Shown here in pieces: positions 7,861-15,679 of a DNA stretch of 64,000 bases; position 1 is the first letter of the stretch, and each line of letters begins with the position of its first letter. The notes under the pieces were generated by a model, which saw only the letters and a program-made list of their open reading frames with translations, did not search any database and was not told the DNA's origin. Origin of the DNA: Syntrophales bacterium (GTDB lineage Bacteria; Desulfobacterota; Syntrophia; Syntrophales; UBA8958); the NCBI GenBank assembly GCA_026416455.1, contig JAOAFE010000006.1, forward strand, positions 62,001 through 126,000. The letters run 5' to 3'. Made by a program: the position numbers and the translations under genes.

Positions 7861-8751
7861 ATGGAGAGAAAAATGAAGCAGGAGTTTTCTCATCGCCTCA
7901 TCCGGTTGATCGTCCAGATAATCAGAGATTTTGTGGCCCAAAGTCCTCTCAATAGGCTAGAACATTTCTCCGGAGATCCTATTTTCGATGAGCCGTTGGT
8001 TGGCTTCGTCGGTAGTGCCGATCCCATCTTTCATCAGTTCCGGAACGTAGTTCACCCTGACCATCTATTACCCGAGGAAGTGTTGGCTCGCGTCTTCGGA
8101 CAAGCCTTTCCGATTTCAACCGTAGTATCCTTTGTCCTTCCCATTGCAGAGAAAACGAAAAAGGCCAATGCTGCTGAAAAGAAAGGACCGGCTTTGAGAT
8201 GGAATCACACGAGATGGCACGGTCAGTTCTTCATCGAGGCCCTCTCACGCCATATTGTTTCTTCCTTGGAACGGATGGGGCTTTTGGCTGTGGCGCCAGA
8301 GCTAACGGATATTTTTTCTATTGTGTCAGGTCCCAATGGAATTGCCTCCCTGTGGTCCCAACGGCATATCGCTTACGCGGCCGGACTGGGTACGTTCGGT
8401 CTGAGCGATGCCCTGATTACGGAAAAGGGGGCGGCCATGAGATGTGGGAGTGTTATTGTGGTTGGTGAAATGGAGGTGAGTCCTCGACCTTACTCGGATC
8501 ACCACGCCTATTGTCTTTACTACCGAACGGGCACATGCCAGATGTGTTTGAAAAGGTGTCCTCGAGGAGCCATAACCCCCGCAGGTCACAATAAGACCCT
8601 CTGTTTAGAAATCCTGACGGTAGATCAAAAGCCGTGGCTCGATGGTATTTACGGTCCCGGTTATATAGGAAAGTATGCCGGTTGCGGGCTGTGCATGACC
8701 GGCGTACCTTGCGAGAGCCGTATTCCGAAGGCGGACGATGTTACTTCTTAA
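7861..8751 (+). CDS. QueG-like 4Fe-4S protein, longer form
   Basis: A 296-residue iron-sulfur protein distantly related to epoxyqueuosine reductase. The central AYAAGLGTFGLSDALIT corresponds to the conserved cofactor-site motif of the family. The first C-terminal cluster is CQMCLKRCPRGAI; the second is less regular (CGLCMTGVPCESR). No HEAT repeat follows. It probably handles electrons for a reductase reaction and is unlikely to be true QueG. An ATG at 7873 preceded by GGAGAG and a GTG at 7843 are alternative starts. The end overlaps the convergent SDR gene by 11 bases. Confidence 0.7.
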   Translation: MERKMKQEFSHRLIRLIVQIIRDFVAQSPLNRLEHFSGDPIFDEPLVGFVGSADPIFHQFRNVVHPDHLLPEEVLARVFGQAFPISTVVSFVLPIAEKTKKANAAEKKGPALRWNHTRWHGQFFIEALSRHIVSSLERMGLLAVAPELTDIFSIVSGPNGIASLWSQRHIAYAAGLGTFGLSDALITEKGAAMRCGSVIVVGEMEVSPRPYSDHHAYCLYYRTGTCQMCLKRCPRGAITPAGHNKTLCLEILTVDQKPWLDGIYGPGYIGKYAGCGLCMTGVPCESRIPKADDVTS

Positions 8752-9526
8752 ACCATGAAGGCTCACCGTGGACGCGCCCCCCGTCAATGACGAAGGTCGC
8801 ACCTGTTACGTATTTTGCCGCCTCCGATGAGAGATAAACAACGCATCCTGCCACGTCTTCCGGTTCGCCGAGGGACATCAATGGAATCTGTGCGGTGGCC
8901 TGAGCCCCTACCTCTGGATCCTTCCAAAGGGCCTCTGAAAGACGAGTTTTGATAATACCCGGAGCGATGGCATTTACCCTGATGCCGTAAGGCCCCCACT
9001 CCTTAGCCATCACCTGGGTGAGCATGATGACGGCCGCCTTGGTTACGCAGTAAATCCCCAGCTCACCTGCCCTTAGCCCCCCAATGGAAGAGACGTTGAT
9101 GATTGAGCCGCCGCCCTTTTCCTTCATGATTCGGGCCACCATTTGGCTTAAAAAGAAAACCCCTTTGAGATTAACATTCATGGTGATGTCGTAGGTCTTC
9201 TCATCTTGATTTATGAGGGGTCCGTAATACGGGTTAGTGCCCGCGTTGTTTACGAGAATATCTATCCGGTTGAACTCTTTCATCACCTTATCCACGAGGG
9301 TTTTCAGCTCATCGAGCTTCGCCACGTGGGAGGCGATAGCCACCCCCCGTACGCCTTTGGCAGAAATCTCAGCTGCTACCTTTTCCAAATCTTCTTGTTT
9401 GCGGCTACTTACGACTACGTGGGCCCCTGCATCGGCCAAAGCTAGGGCGCTTGCCCTACCTATACCGCGACTTCCGCCCGTAATAAGGGCTACCTTTCCT
9501 TCCACAGAAAATCTTGATAAATCCAT
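8741..9526 (-). CDS. Short-chain dehydrogenase/reductase, FabG-like
   Basis: A 261-residue classical SDR. The N-terminal TGGSRGIG cofactor loop (about 17-24), NNAGTNPY near 90 and the catalytic Ser with YCVTK (about 158-162) are all present, with the family tail TGATFVIDGGR. Arg after the glycine motif (SSRKQ) suggests NADP(H). The substrate is unknown. It follows the B12-radical SAM gene by 33 bases on the same strand with AAAAAGGAGG upstream, so it may be the last gene of the 9560-15532 operon. Confidence 0.9.
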   Translation of the reverse strand: MDLSRFSVEGKVALITGGSRGIGRASALALADAGAHVVVSSRKQEDLEKVAAEISAKGVRGVAIASHVAKLDELKTLVDKVMKEFNRIDILVNNAGTNPYYGPLINQDEKTYDITMNVNLKGVFFLSQMVARIMKEKGGGSIINVSSIGGLRAGELGIYCVTKAAVIMLTQVMAKEWGPYGIRVNAIAPGIIKTRLSEALWKDPEVGAQATAQIPLMSLGEPEDVAGCVVYLSSEAAKYVTGATFVIDGGRVHGEPSWFKK

Positions 9527-9559
9527 TGAGCCTCCTTTTTATCCTTTTATCTCTCCGCC

Positions 9560-11149
9560 CTACTCGTCTCGGCGGTTATTGTGCGTCCATTTCCACCTAA
9601 TACCGTCTCCCTGCCAGAAGGGTTTGATGTACCCTCGGGTGATAATATCATGTACCGTTTTTTCAATTATCATATGGGGATCTCCGGTCTCCAGATGAAT
9701 GCGTTCTCTGAGGGAGGGGAGGGTATCTTCCCAGTTTCTTATGCCCGGGAAAAATCCTATCCTCTCAATCACATCCCCCGACAGGAGGTTGAAGATGAGG
9801 CGGGTTCGGAAATGTCCTTCCACTCTCAGACAATCCCACGGATCTTTAAGGGAGCCGGCAAAGTAGGCAGATACTTTTTGTTCCCATGCCTCCGCTATTT
9901 CCCCTTCGAAATCATCGACAAAACGTCTGATTTCTTCTGCTGAGAGGCGGGAAGTTCTTACGATGGCGTGATTGGCGTCGTACAGACTCCAATCATCCGT
10001 TAGAATTTCTAAATCGTATTTATCCACCTCTTCTCGTACAGTCGTGCCGGGGAAGGGGGCAAGGAGATGGAATCCGTAGTCAATCTTTCCCAAGCTTTCG
10101 GCAAATCTTTTCGTCTCTTCGAGAGTTTCGGGCGATTCTCCTGGGAGTCCCACAATAAAGGAACAGTGAACGATTAGCCCCACTTCTTGACACATTTCTA
10201 CGGCTCGACGTACCTGGTCGAGGGTTATTTTTTTCTTAATTCGATCGAGCATTTCCTGGTTGCCCGATTCGACACCGAAGCTGATAGCATCGCAGCCGGC
10301 TGACTTCATTGTGGCGAGAGTCTCTTTATCGACCGTATTGACACGGGCGAAAGCGCTCCAAGTGAACTTGAGTTCCCGTCTTTCTATTTCCTGACAAACC
10401 TCCCGTACCTTTCTTTTGTTAGAGACGAAGAGGTCGTCGGCGATGTTGATACGGTCGATTCCGTAAGAAAGAATGTCCTCAATCTCGTCTACGACCATGT
10501 GTGCCGGTCGATGACGCATCTTGCTTCCCACCATACGGCGCCCCTGACAGAATATGCATTGATAAGGGCATCCCCTGCCGGTTATGATGCTGATGGGAAA
10601 ACCTAACGCCTGGTAACGTGATAGGGGCAGTAAATGTCGGGCCGGTTGGGGTAGGGTGGAGAGGTCATCTATGAGTGGACGTGGCGGGGTAAAGAGAATA
10701 TCGTGACCGTTGCGGGTAGCGATACCCCTGATGGTAAGCAGGCTTTCCTTCTTAAAGCGGGTAGCTACGAGTTCGGCAATGGTTGCTTCGCCTTCCCCAA
10801 TGACTACCAGATCTATTCCTGGGTACATTTTCAGGGTGTTGACCGCATCGAAAGAGGCGTGTGGTCCTCCGATGACGGTAACGATGCGTGGATCTATCTC
10901 CTTCACCGTTTGCAGGATGCGGGCGGCGATGGGAAAATTCATGGTGACGGAAGATGTGCCCACAACCTGGGGACGGAAGTCATCTATTTGTTTCGCTAGT
11001 TTTTCCGGGGTATAACGGCTTACGATATAGTCGAATATCCTCACTTCCGCTCCGGCCTTTTCGAAAGCGGCGGCCGCATAGGAGATGCCTAGGGGAGGGG
11101 CGGGGGCCTCTTCAAGTGGATAGGGTGATGCGATAATGGCAACCCTCAT
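9560..11149 (-). CDS. B12-binding radical SAM protein
   Basis: A 529-residue enzyme with an N-terminal cobalamin-binding-like Rossmann domain (about 1-140, including GGPHAS and IGEGEATI) and a radical SAM core whose CxxxCxxC cluster ligands are Cys194, Cys198 and Cys201. The core continues with NIADDLF and AISFGVESGNQEML, as in the BchE/HpnR-like class. Members methylate or cyclise unactivated carbons. The upstream acyltransferase stop codon is immediately followed by this ATG (TGA-ATG), so translation is coupled. It is the sixth gene of the PHP/GT4/methyltransferase cluster, where it may modify a lipid or glycan core. Confidence 0.9.
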   Translation of the reverse strand: MRVAIIASPYPLEEAPAPPLGISYAAAAFEKAGAEVRIFDYIVSRYTPEKLAKQIDDFRPQVVGTSSVTMNFPIAARILQTVKEIDPRIVTVIGGPHASFDAVNTLKMYPGIDLVVIGEGEATIAELVATRFKKESLLTIRGIATRNGHDILFTPPRPLIDDLSTLPQPARHLLPLSRYQALGFPISIITGRGCPYQCIFCQGRRMVGSKMRHRPAHMVVDEIEDILSYGIDRINIADDLFVSNKRKVREVCQEIERRELKFTWSAFARVNTVDKETLATMKSAGCDAISFGVESGNQEMLDRIKKKITLDQVRRAVEMCQEVGLIVHCSFIVGLPGESPETLEETKRFAESLGKIDYGFHLLAPFPGTTVREEVDKYDLEILTDDWSLYDANHAIVRTSRLSAEEIRRFVDDFEGEIAEAWEQKVSAYFAGSLKDPWDCLRVEGHFRTRLIFNLLSGDVIERIGFFPGIRNWEDTLPSLRERIHLETGDPHMIIEKTVHDIITRGYIKPFWQGDGIRWKWTHNNRRDE

Positions 11150-11872
11150 TCAATCTCCTTTCTTCGGAGCGATCAACGTCCGTATCCAGTTAAGCCATGT
11201 GTTGTCTTGCATTTTTTCTCTATCTAGTTGGTCAAACTCGTTCAAGAGTTTTTTGTAGTCGCCGTACCAGTCTTCTCGGGTGCGAATAGGCCTTGATGGG
11301 TCGAGGACTTTTATCACTTGAGCGGGGTTTCCCCCTACGCACACGTTAGGGGGTACGTCCTTTAATACGACGGCCCCGGCCCCTATAATGCTGTTATCTC
11401 CTATTTTGACCCCTTTGAAAATCATGGCCCGGTCTCCCACCCACACATTATTGCCTATGATGACGGGCTCGGCCTGACCTACCGACTGACTGCGGTCGTA
11501 TATGTCATGCCAGTCGGCATCGGTCACGAAGGCTTCGTTGGCAAACATGCAGTTGTCACCTATTCTGATGTAGAGGGCAGAACTGATCCTCACGCCAGGG
11601 CAAAGAAGGCAGTAATTGCCTATTTCTATTCTTCCCCCCCCTTCTAGGTTGGACCATACTGTTAGTCGTACCTTCTTGTCGGGTGTAGCAATGACATGGG
11701 CGTAATTCCCCAGGCAGATAGGGCCACCGAACAATTTTACATGCCAAGGTTTCATGAACCAGGGACTATGCCCCAGATATTCGAACTGGGGACGAAGAAA
11801 GTGGTTTGTGTACCACGCCTGGAACCCTAAATCTATTCTTTTAAGAATATACGGCCTTGAATCTCTCAACAA
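11150..11872 (-). CDS. Left-handed beta-helix (hexapeptide) acyltransferase
   Basis: A 240-residue protein with repeated hexapeptide turns, for example IEIGNYCLLCPGVRI, IRIGDNCMFANEAFVTDADWHDIYD and VIIGNNVWVGDRAMIFKGVKIGDNSIIGAGAVV, ending GGNPAQVIK, the usual end of the acetyltransferase helix. A histidine in DADWHD could act as the catalytic base, as in maltose/galactoside O-acetyltransferases. The acyl acceptor is probably a sugar. The start overlaps the upstream toroid-protein gene by 32 bases and the end abuts the radical SAM gene, so it belongs to the cluster. Confidence 0.88.
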   Translation of the reverse strand: MLRDSRPYILKRIDLGFQAWYTNHFLRPQFEYLGHSPWFMKPWHVKLFGGPICLGNYAHVIATPDKKVRLTVWSNLEGGGRIEIGNYCLLCPGVRISSALYIRIGDNCMFANEAFVTDADWHDIYDRSQSVGQAEPVIIGNNVWVGDRAMIFKGVKIGDNSIIGAGAVVLKDVPPNVCVGGNPAQVIKVLDPSRPIRTREDWYGDYKKLLNEFDQLDREKMQDNTWLNWIRTLIAPKKGD

Positions 11873-12920
11873 CGCTCAATTCTTCCCTCCCTAAAGATTC
11901 CCAAAAAGAATGTCGGAATAAGCATCCCCCCGGTGAGATTTCATGTAGGGCGTCGTAGGCGAGGATAACTGCGGCGGCAGTCCACGAAGTTCGCTCGTCC
12001 GGCCAGATCACCGTATCGGGGAAGGTGACGCCCATCCAATAAGAGCCATCTTCATACTTTTTATCCTTTATCCAATCCAGTACCATTTCCCCTTCTTCGT
12101 ACATGCCGATGGCGGCCAGCGTAATTACGAGTTCCGCCGTCTCGGCCATGGTTACCCATGGACGATCGCTGACGCAGCGGATCCCCCAATCGGGCACGGC
12201 AAATTTCTCCCAACCTTTGTCAATACGAGCCCTCGCCTCGGCCCCCGTTATGGCCCCGCATAAGATTGGGTAGTACCAATCCATAGAGAATCTCGACTTG
12301 ATCATATTGAAATGGTGTGGCAGATGGGCGATGGCGTAACCCAGTTTTTCCCACGCCGTATGCCATCTCTTCTGAAATCTGCCGATGAGGGTGGAAAGGG
12401 CGAGACCACATTTAAGGCTCATATAGATGGAGCTGGAACCTGTAAGAAGGGCCATCGGGTCGATTTCTCCCCTTTTATTTTTGGCCCAGTAAATTTCTCC
12501 TGACGGGGCTTGCAGGGAAAGGGCAAAGTCTATACCTCTCTTAACAGTAGGCCAGATTTCCCGGAGAAACGATCTGTCCCCCGTGATGAGATAGTAATGA
12601 AAAACCCCCACGGCGATATAAGCAGAGAAATGGGATTCTCTGGTAAAGTCTTCGACGATACCGTCTCTTGTCGCGGAGTACCAGCTCCCGTCTTTCAACT
12701 GATGGCGGGCGAGCCATTCATAAGCCTTTTTTGCCTCCTCTACATAACCGGAGGCGGCAAGTCCCATAGCACTCTCTACATGATCCCATGGGTCTGTTTT
12801 CCCACCCACCGACCAAGGTATCTCGCCATTTTCTTTTTGGATATTCAGAATGAATCGGGCAAGGGTATCTATTTCTAAGCTTACATCTTCCTTTTTCTTG
12901 GGCTCTAAAATGGTCTTCAT
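11841..12920 (-). CDS. Alpha/alpha-toroid protein, prenyltransferase/squalene-cyclase-like
   Basis: A 359-residue protein built of helical-hairpin repeats with motifs such as KENGEIPW, LKDGSWYSA and YEDGSYWMGVT. These resemble the QW repeats of terpenoid cyclases and protein prenyltransferases. I see neither the DxDD nor the DCTAE motif of squalene-hopene or diterpene cyclases, so enzymatic cyclisation is not supported. A glycan-processing six-hairpin hydrolase is an alternative. The ATG at 12920 follows the methyltransferase stop by five bases with GAAAGG upstream. It is central in the unexplained PHP/GT4 cluster. Confidence 0.7.
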   Translation of the reverse strand: MKTILEPKKKEDVSLEIDTLARFILNIQKENGEIPWSVGGKTDPWDHVESAMGLAASGYVEEAKKAYEWLARHQLKDGSWYSATRDGIVEDFTRESHFSAYIAVGVFHYYLITGDRSFLREIWPTVKRGIDFALSLQAPSGEIYWAKNKRGEIDPMALLTGSSSIYMSLKCGLALSTLIGRFQKRWHTAWEKLGYAIAHLPHHFNMIKSRFSMDWYYPILCGAITGAEARARIDKGWEKFAVPDWGIRCVSDRPWVTMAETAELVITLAAIGMYEEGEMVLDWIKDKKYEDGSYWMGVTFPDTVIWPDERTSWTAAAVILAYDALHEISPGGCLFRHSFWESLGREELSVVERFKAVYS

Positions 12921-12925
12921 AGTCT

Positions 12926-13630
12926 TCAAGATACCTTTCTCGTGTAAAACACTATGCTTTTCGCCAGAATGGGATCGAGTAAATTTTCCAAGGCTCGGGT
13001 GAAAAGAGGTTTCTTTATTATGTCCCATTCGAGAAACCTCTTGTACGCCTTTACGAGAGGAAAGTCATCATTTTTGTGTCCGACGGCGCACTTAAGCCAC
13101 CAGTAAGGAGAGTGCAGGGCGTGGCGGTATCGGATTTTTTCACATTTAGTACCCGCCGCCTCCAGAAGCGCCATGAGTTCTTTTTTCCGGTAGATACGGA
13201 TGTGACCTCCCTTTTCATTGTGGTAGTCCTGGGAAAGGGCCCAGCAAATCCTTTCTGGGAAATACCTGGGAACGCTGACGGCAAGTGGTCCTCCCGGCTT
13301 CAACACCCGGACGAGCTCTCTGATGGCCTTTGTACTGTCGCAGATGTGTTCGAGGACTTCAGAGCATATAACCGCATCAAATACCTCATCTTTAAAAGGC
13401 AGATTCGTCACATCTCCCTTGATGAGAAGCCAATTTCCACCTTTTTCTGCGGCCATAAGGCACAGCATTGCGTGTGCCTTTCCCAGATCTTCCATATTTA
13501 TATCCAGCCCCACCACTTCGATACCCTGCTCGCGAAAGGCTTCGCATAGATGTCTTCCAGCGCCGCATCCGGCATCGAGAACGCGCATGCCCTTCTTTAA
13601 CTCTAGTTTACGAACGTCTACGGTAAGCAT
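12926..13630 (-). CDS. Class I SAM-dependent methyltransferase
   Basis: A 234-residue UbiE/Methyltransf_11-type enzyme. Motif I VLDAGCGAGRHLCEA (about 18-32), the acidic residue in VVGLDIN and the post-motif FDAVICSEVLEHI are all clear, followed by VRVLKPGG. The C-terminal third (YWWLKCAVGHKND) is specific to this protein and probably holds the acceptor. Its start lies within the last 23 bases of the glycosyltransferase gene, which argues for coupled translation and a shared pathway. Confidence 0.9.
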   Translation of the reverse strand: MLTVDVRKLELKKGMRVLDAGCGAGRHLCEAFREQGIEVVGLDINMEDLGKAHAMLCLMAAEKGGNWLLIKGDVTNLPFKDEVFDAVICSEVLEHICDSTKAIRELVRVLKPGGPLAVSVPRYFPERICWALSQDYHNEKGGHIRIYRKKELMALLEAAGTKCEKIRYRHALHSPYWWLKCAVGHKNDDFPLVKAYKRFLEWDIIKKPLFTRALENLLDPILAKSIVFYTRKVS

Positions 13631-14861
13631 CTATCTCTTCCTCATAGACGGCAGTAGTCTTTTTGGCCGCATGTTCCCAGGTTAGGGAATTTCTAACCCT
13701 TTTAAGACCGGCTTCTCCATAGGCCAAGCGTTTTTCCGGATGGTCTAAAAGATCTATTATGGCCTTTTCCAAGGCTTCACTGTCTCCTGGAGGTACGAGG
13801 TAAGCCGCATCTCCCACCACCTCAGGTAAGGCACCGCCAGTGGTGCTGATCACGGGAATACCGCAGGCCATAGCTTCTCCGGCCGGCATACCGAATCCTT
13901 CATAGAGAGAGGGGACGACGGCAATCGTGGCCTTAGCATAGTAGGAGGCGAAATCTTCGGCGGGGATACGGCCCGTGAAGTGGACGTGCCCGTTAAGATT
14001 TAGATTGTCAATCAATCTCTCTATTTCACTTCCCTTTTTGGGCTTCCCTATGACCGTAAGATGAATTGGGCGTTTGCGTCGAATAGCATCTACGGCCATA
14101 AGTAGGTATTTTAGCCCCTTAAGGGGCATATCTGCGCTGTTTGTTGTGATCAAGTGGTGAGGGAGACGTTCAATCCCGGCGAGGGGATAAAATACGTCGG
14201 TATTGATACCGTTCGGCACGACTCGAAAACGTTCCTGGGGCACGCCATACTCCCGGCTTATGTCCCGTCTGGAACATTCGGAAACGGTAATAATTTTCGT
14301 CAGCCTACGCGCAACTCTAAGCTGCATCCGTAAAAAGGAGTACCAACGAAGTACCTTGATTTTCTTTATTATATTTGACGCTTCGGCGAATTCCGTCTTT
14401 TTGTCCACCGTGATAGGATGATGGATAGTAGTAACAAGGGGATAGCCTAATTTTGGAATCTTAAGTAAGTCGTAGGCAAGGCATTGGTTGTCGTGGATGA
14501 TGTCATAACTGGGTTTCTGTGACTTCAAGAACTTATAAAGTCGCCGGCCAAAGGTAAACGGCTCCGGAAATCCTCCCGTACACATGACGGCGAATTCCCA
14601 CATGTTAAGGGGTTTAAGCAAGTCACGGTAATTAACCACTTTGAACATGTGCTCCGGGTTGTAAAGATCGAGGCTGGGAAGCTTATGAAGCGTTATTCCC
14701 TCTGCCAGTTCCGGGTAGGGGGGGCCTGAGATCACTTCGACTTCGTGCCCTAGATCTCTAAGGGCTCGGCTTAAATACTTGATGTATACGCCTTGGCCAC
14801 CCGATGCGGGATTGCCTCGGTAGGTGAGCAGGCAGATGCGCAGAGGTCTCGACTTTCCCAT
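13608..14861 (-). CDS. GT4-family glycosyltransferase
   Basis: A 417-residue GT-B retaining glycosyltransferase. The N-terminal domain has GGQGVYIKYLSRALRDLGHEVEV, the acceptor-side loop of GT4. The C-terminal domain has VPNGINTDVFYP and the donor-binding EGFGMPAGEAMACGIPVI with the E-x7-E pattern. Donor and acceptor are unknown. The ATG at 14861 comes six bases after the PHP gene stop; no strong ribosome site is seen, so reinitiation after the PHP gene is likely. Second gene of the cluster. Confidence 0.92.
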   Translation of the reverse strand: MGKSRPLRICLLTYRGNPASGGQGVYIKYLSRALRDLGHEVEVISGPPYPELAEGITLHKLPSLDLYNPEHMFKVVNYRDLLKPLNMWEFAVMCTGGFPEPFTFGRRLYKFLKSQKPSYDIIHDNQCLAYDLLKIPKLGYPLVTTIHHPITVDKKTEFAEASNIIKKIKVLRWYSFLRMQLRVARRLTKIITVSECSRRDISREYGVPQERFRVVPNGINTDVFYPLAGIERLPHHLITTNSADMPLKGLKYLLMAVDAIRRKRPIHLTVIGKPKKGSEIERLIDNLNLNGHVHFTGRIPAEDFASYYAKATIAVVPSLYEGFGMPAGEAMACGIPVISTTGGALPEVVGDAAYLVPPGDSEALEKAIIDLLDHPEKRLAYGEAGLKRVRNSLTWEHAAKKTTAVYEEEIDAYRRRS

Positions 14862-14866
14862 GGTCT

Positions 14867-15532
14867 TTAAAACCACTCAATGCGCTTTTTTATCCGGCTC
14901 ATTAGTGCTTCGGCATTTTGAAATAAAACTGAGATTTCCTCTTTTTCCATCCCCGCTCCTGATGCGATCAGAGCGGCCTTTTCTCTTTCAACCAGATCGG
15001 AGGGACTATGGCTATCGGTATTGATAAGTAGGGACGCCCCCGCCTGGCGGGCTGTTTTCAGTACGTGGCCATTGGTCAGGCAGTGACCTTTTCTGGTCGT
15101 TATTTCCAGATAAACCCCTTTTTCTTTTGCCATTTTCGCATCTTCTTTTGATATAAGACCGGGGTGGGCAAGAATGTCGCAGATGGCATCTATGGCCGCC
15201 CGATTGGTACCTGGAGGCACCGGCTCGACGATCGTTTCCCCGTGAACCAGAACGATGGCTGCCCCGAGTGAGCGCGCCTCCTCTACCATACTTTTTATGG
15301 TGATGGGCGGTACATGGGTGAGCTCGATGCCGGGGAAGGCAAGAAATCCGGTCGTTTCATAAATAATGCGACACACCTCACATACTTTCGGTATGATGAA
15401 GTTTAGGTTAGATTGGTCCCCGTGATCGGTGATGGCAATTGCCCGATATCCCTTGGCCTGGGCCCGCCTGATGAGTTCTGCCGGAATGAGCTCTCCATCG
15501 CTGAAGATGCTATGGGTATGGAAGTCGATCAT
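14867..15532 (-). CDS. PHP-domain phosphoesterase
   Basis: A 221-residue metal-dependent hydrolase of the PHP family, as in histidinol phosphatase and the polymerase PHP domain. The ligand motifs are DFHTHSIFSDG at the N-terminus, ITDHGD near residue 36, PGIELTH near 70, LVHGE and NTDSHSPSD near the end. It could remove phosphate from a sugar or lipid intermediate. It is the promoter-proximal gene of the minus-strand cluster, which suggests that the cluster makes or trims a phosphorylated intermediate. Confidence 0.88.
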   Translation of the reverse strand: MIDFHTHSIFSDGELIPAELIRRAQAKGYRAIAITDHGDQSNLNFIIPKVCEVCRIIYETTGFLAFPGIELTHVPPITIKSMVEEARSLGAAIVLVHGETIVEPVPPGTNRAAIDAICDILAHPGLISKEDAKMAKEKGVYLEITTRKGHCLTNGHVLKTARQAGASLLINTDSHSPSDLVEREKAALIASGAGMEKEEISVLFQNAEALMSRIKKRIEWF

Positions 15533-15679
15533 TCTACACCTCGTAAAGCATGAGGGCTTTAACAGATTTCTGACTCTAGGTCAACAAGGTATAAACAGAC
15601 GTTTGGGGGAAGAGGGTTTTCGTGGGCAAAAAAATTTTTTCTCAACGATAGACGAGCATTTGTGATAGATTTCAAGGTA

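Noticed and set aside
15630-15647. AAAAAAATTTTTT run as a possible terminator
   Set aside because: It lacks a GC stem and lies between divergent genes, so no transcript should end there.
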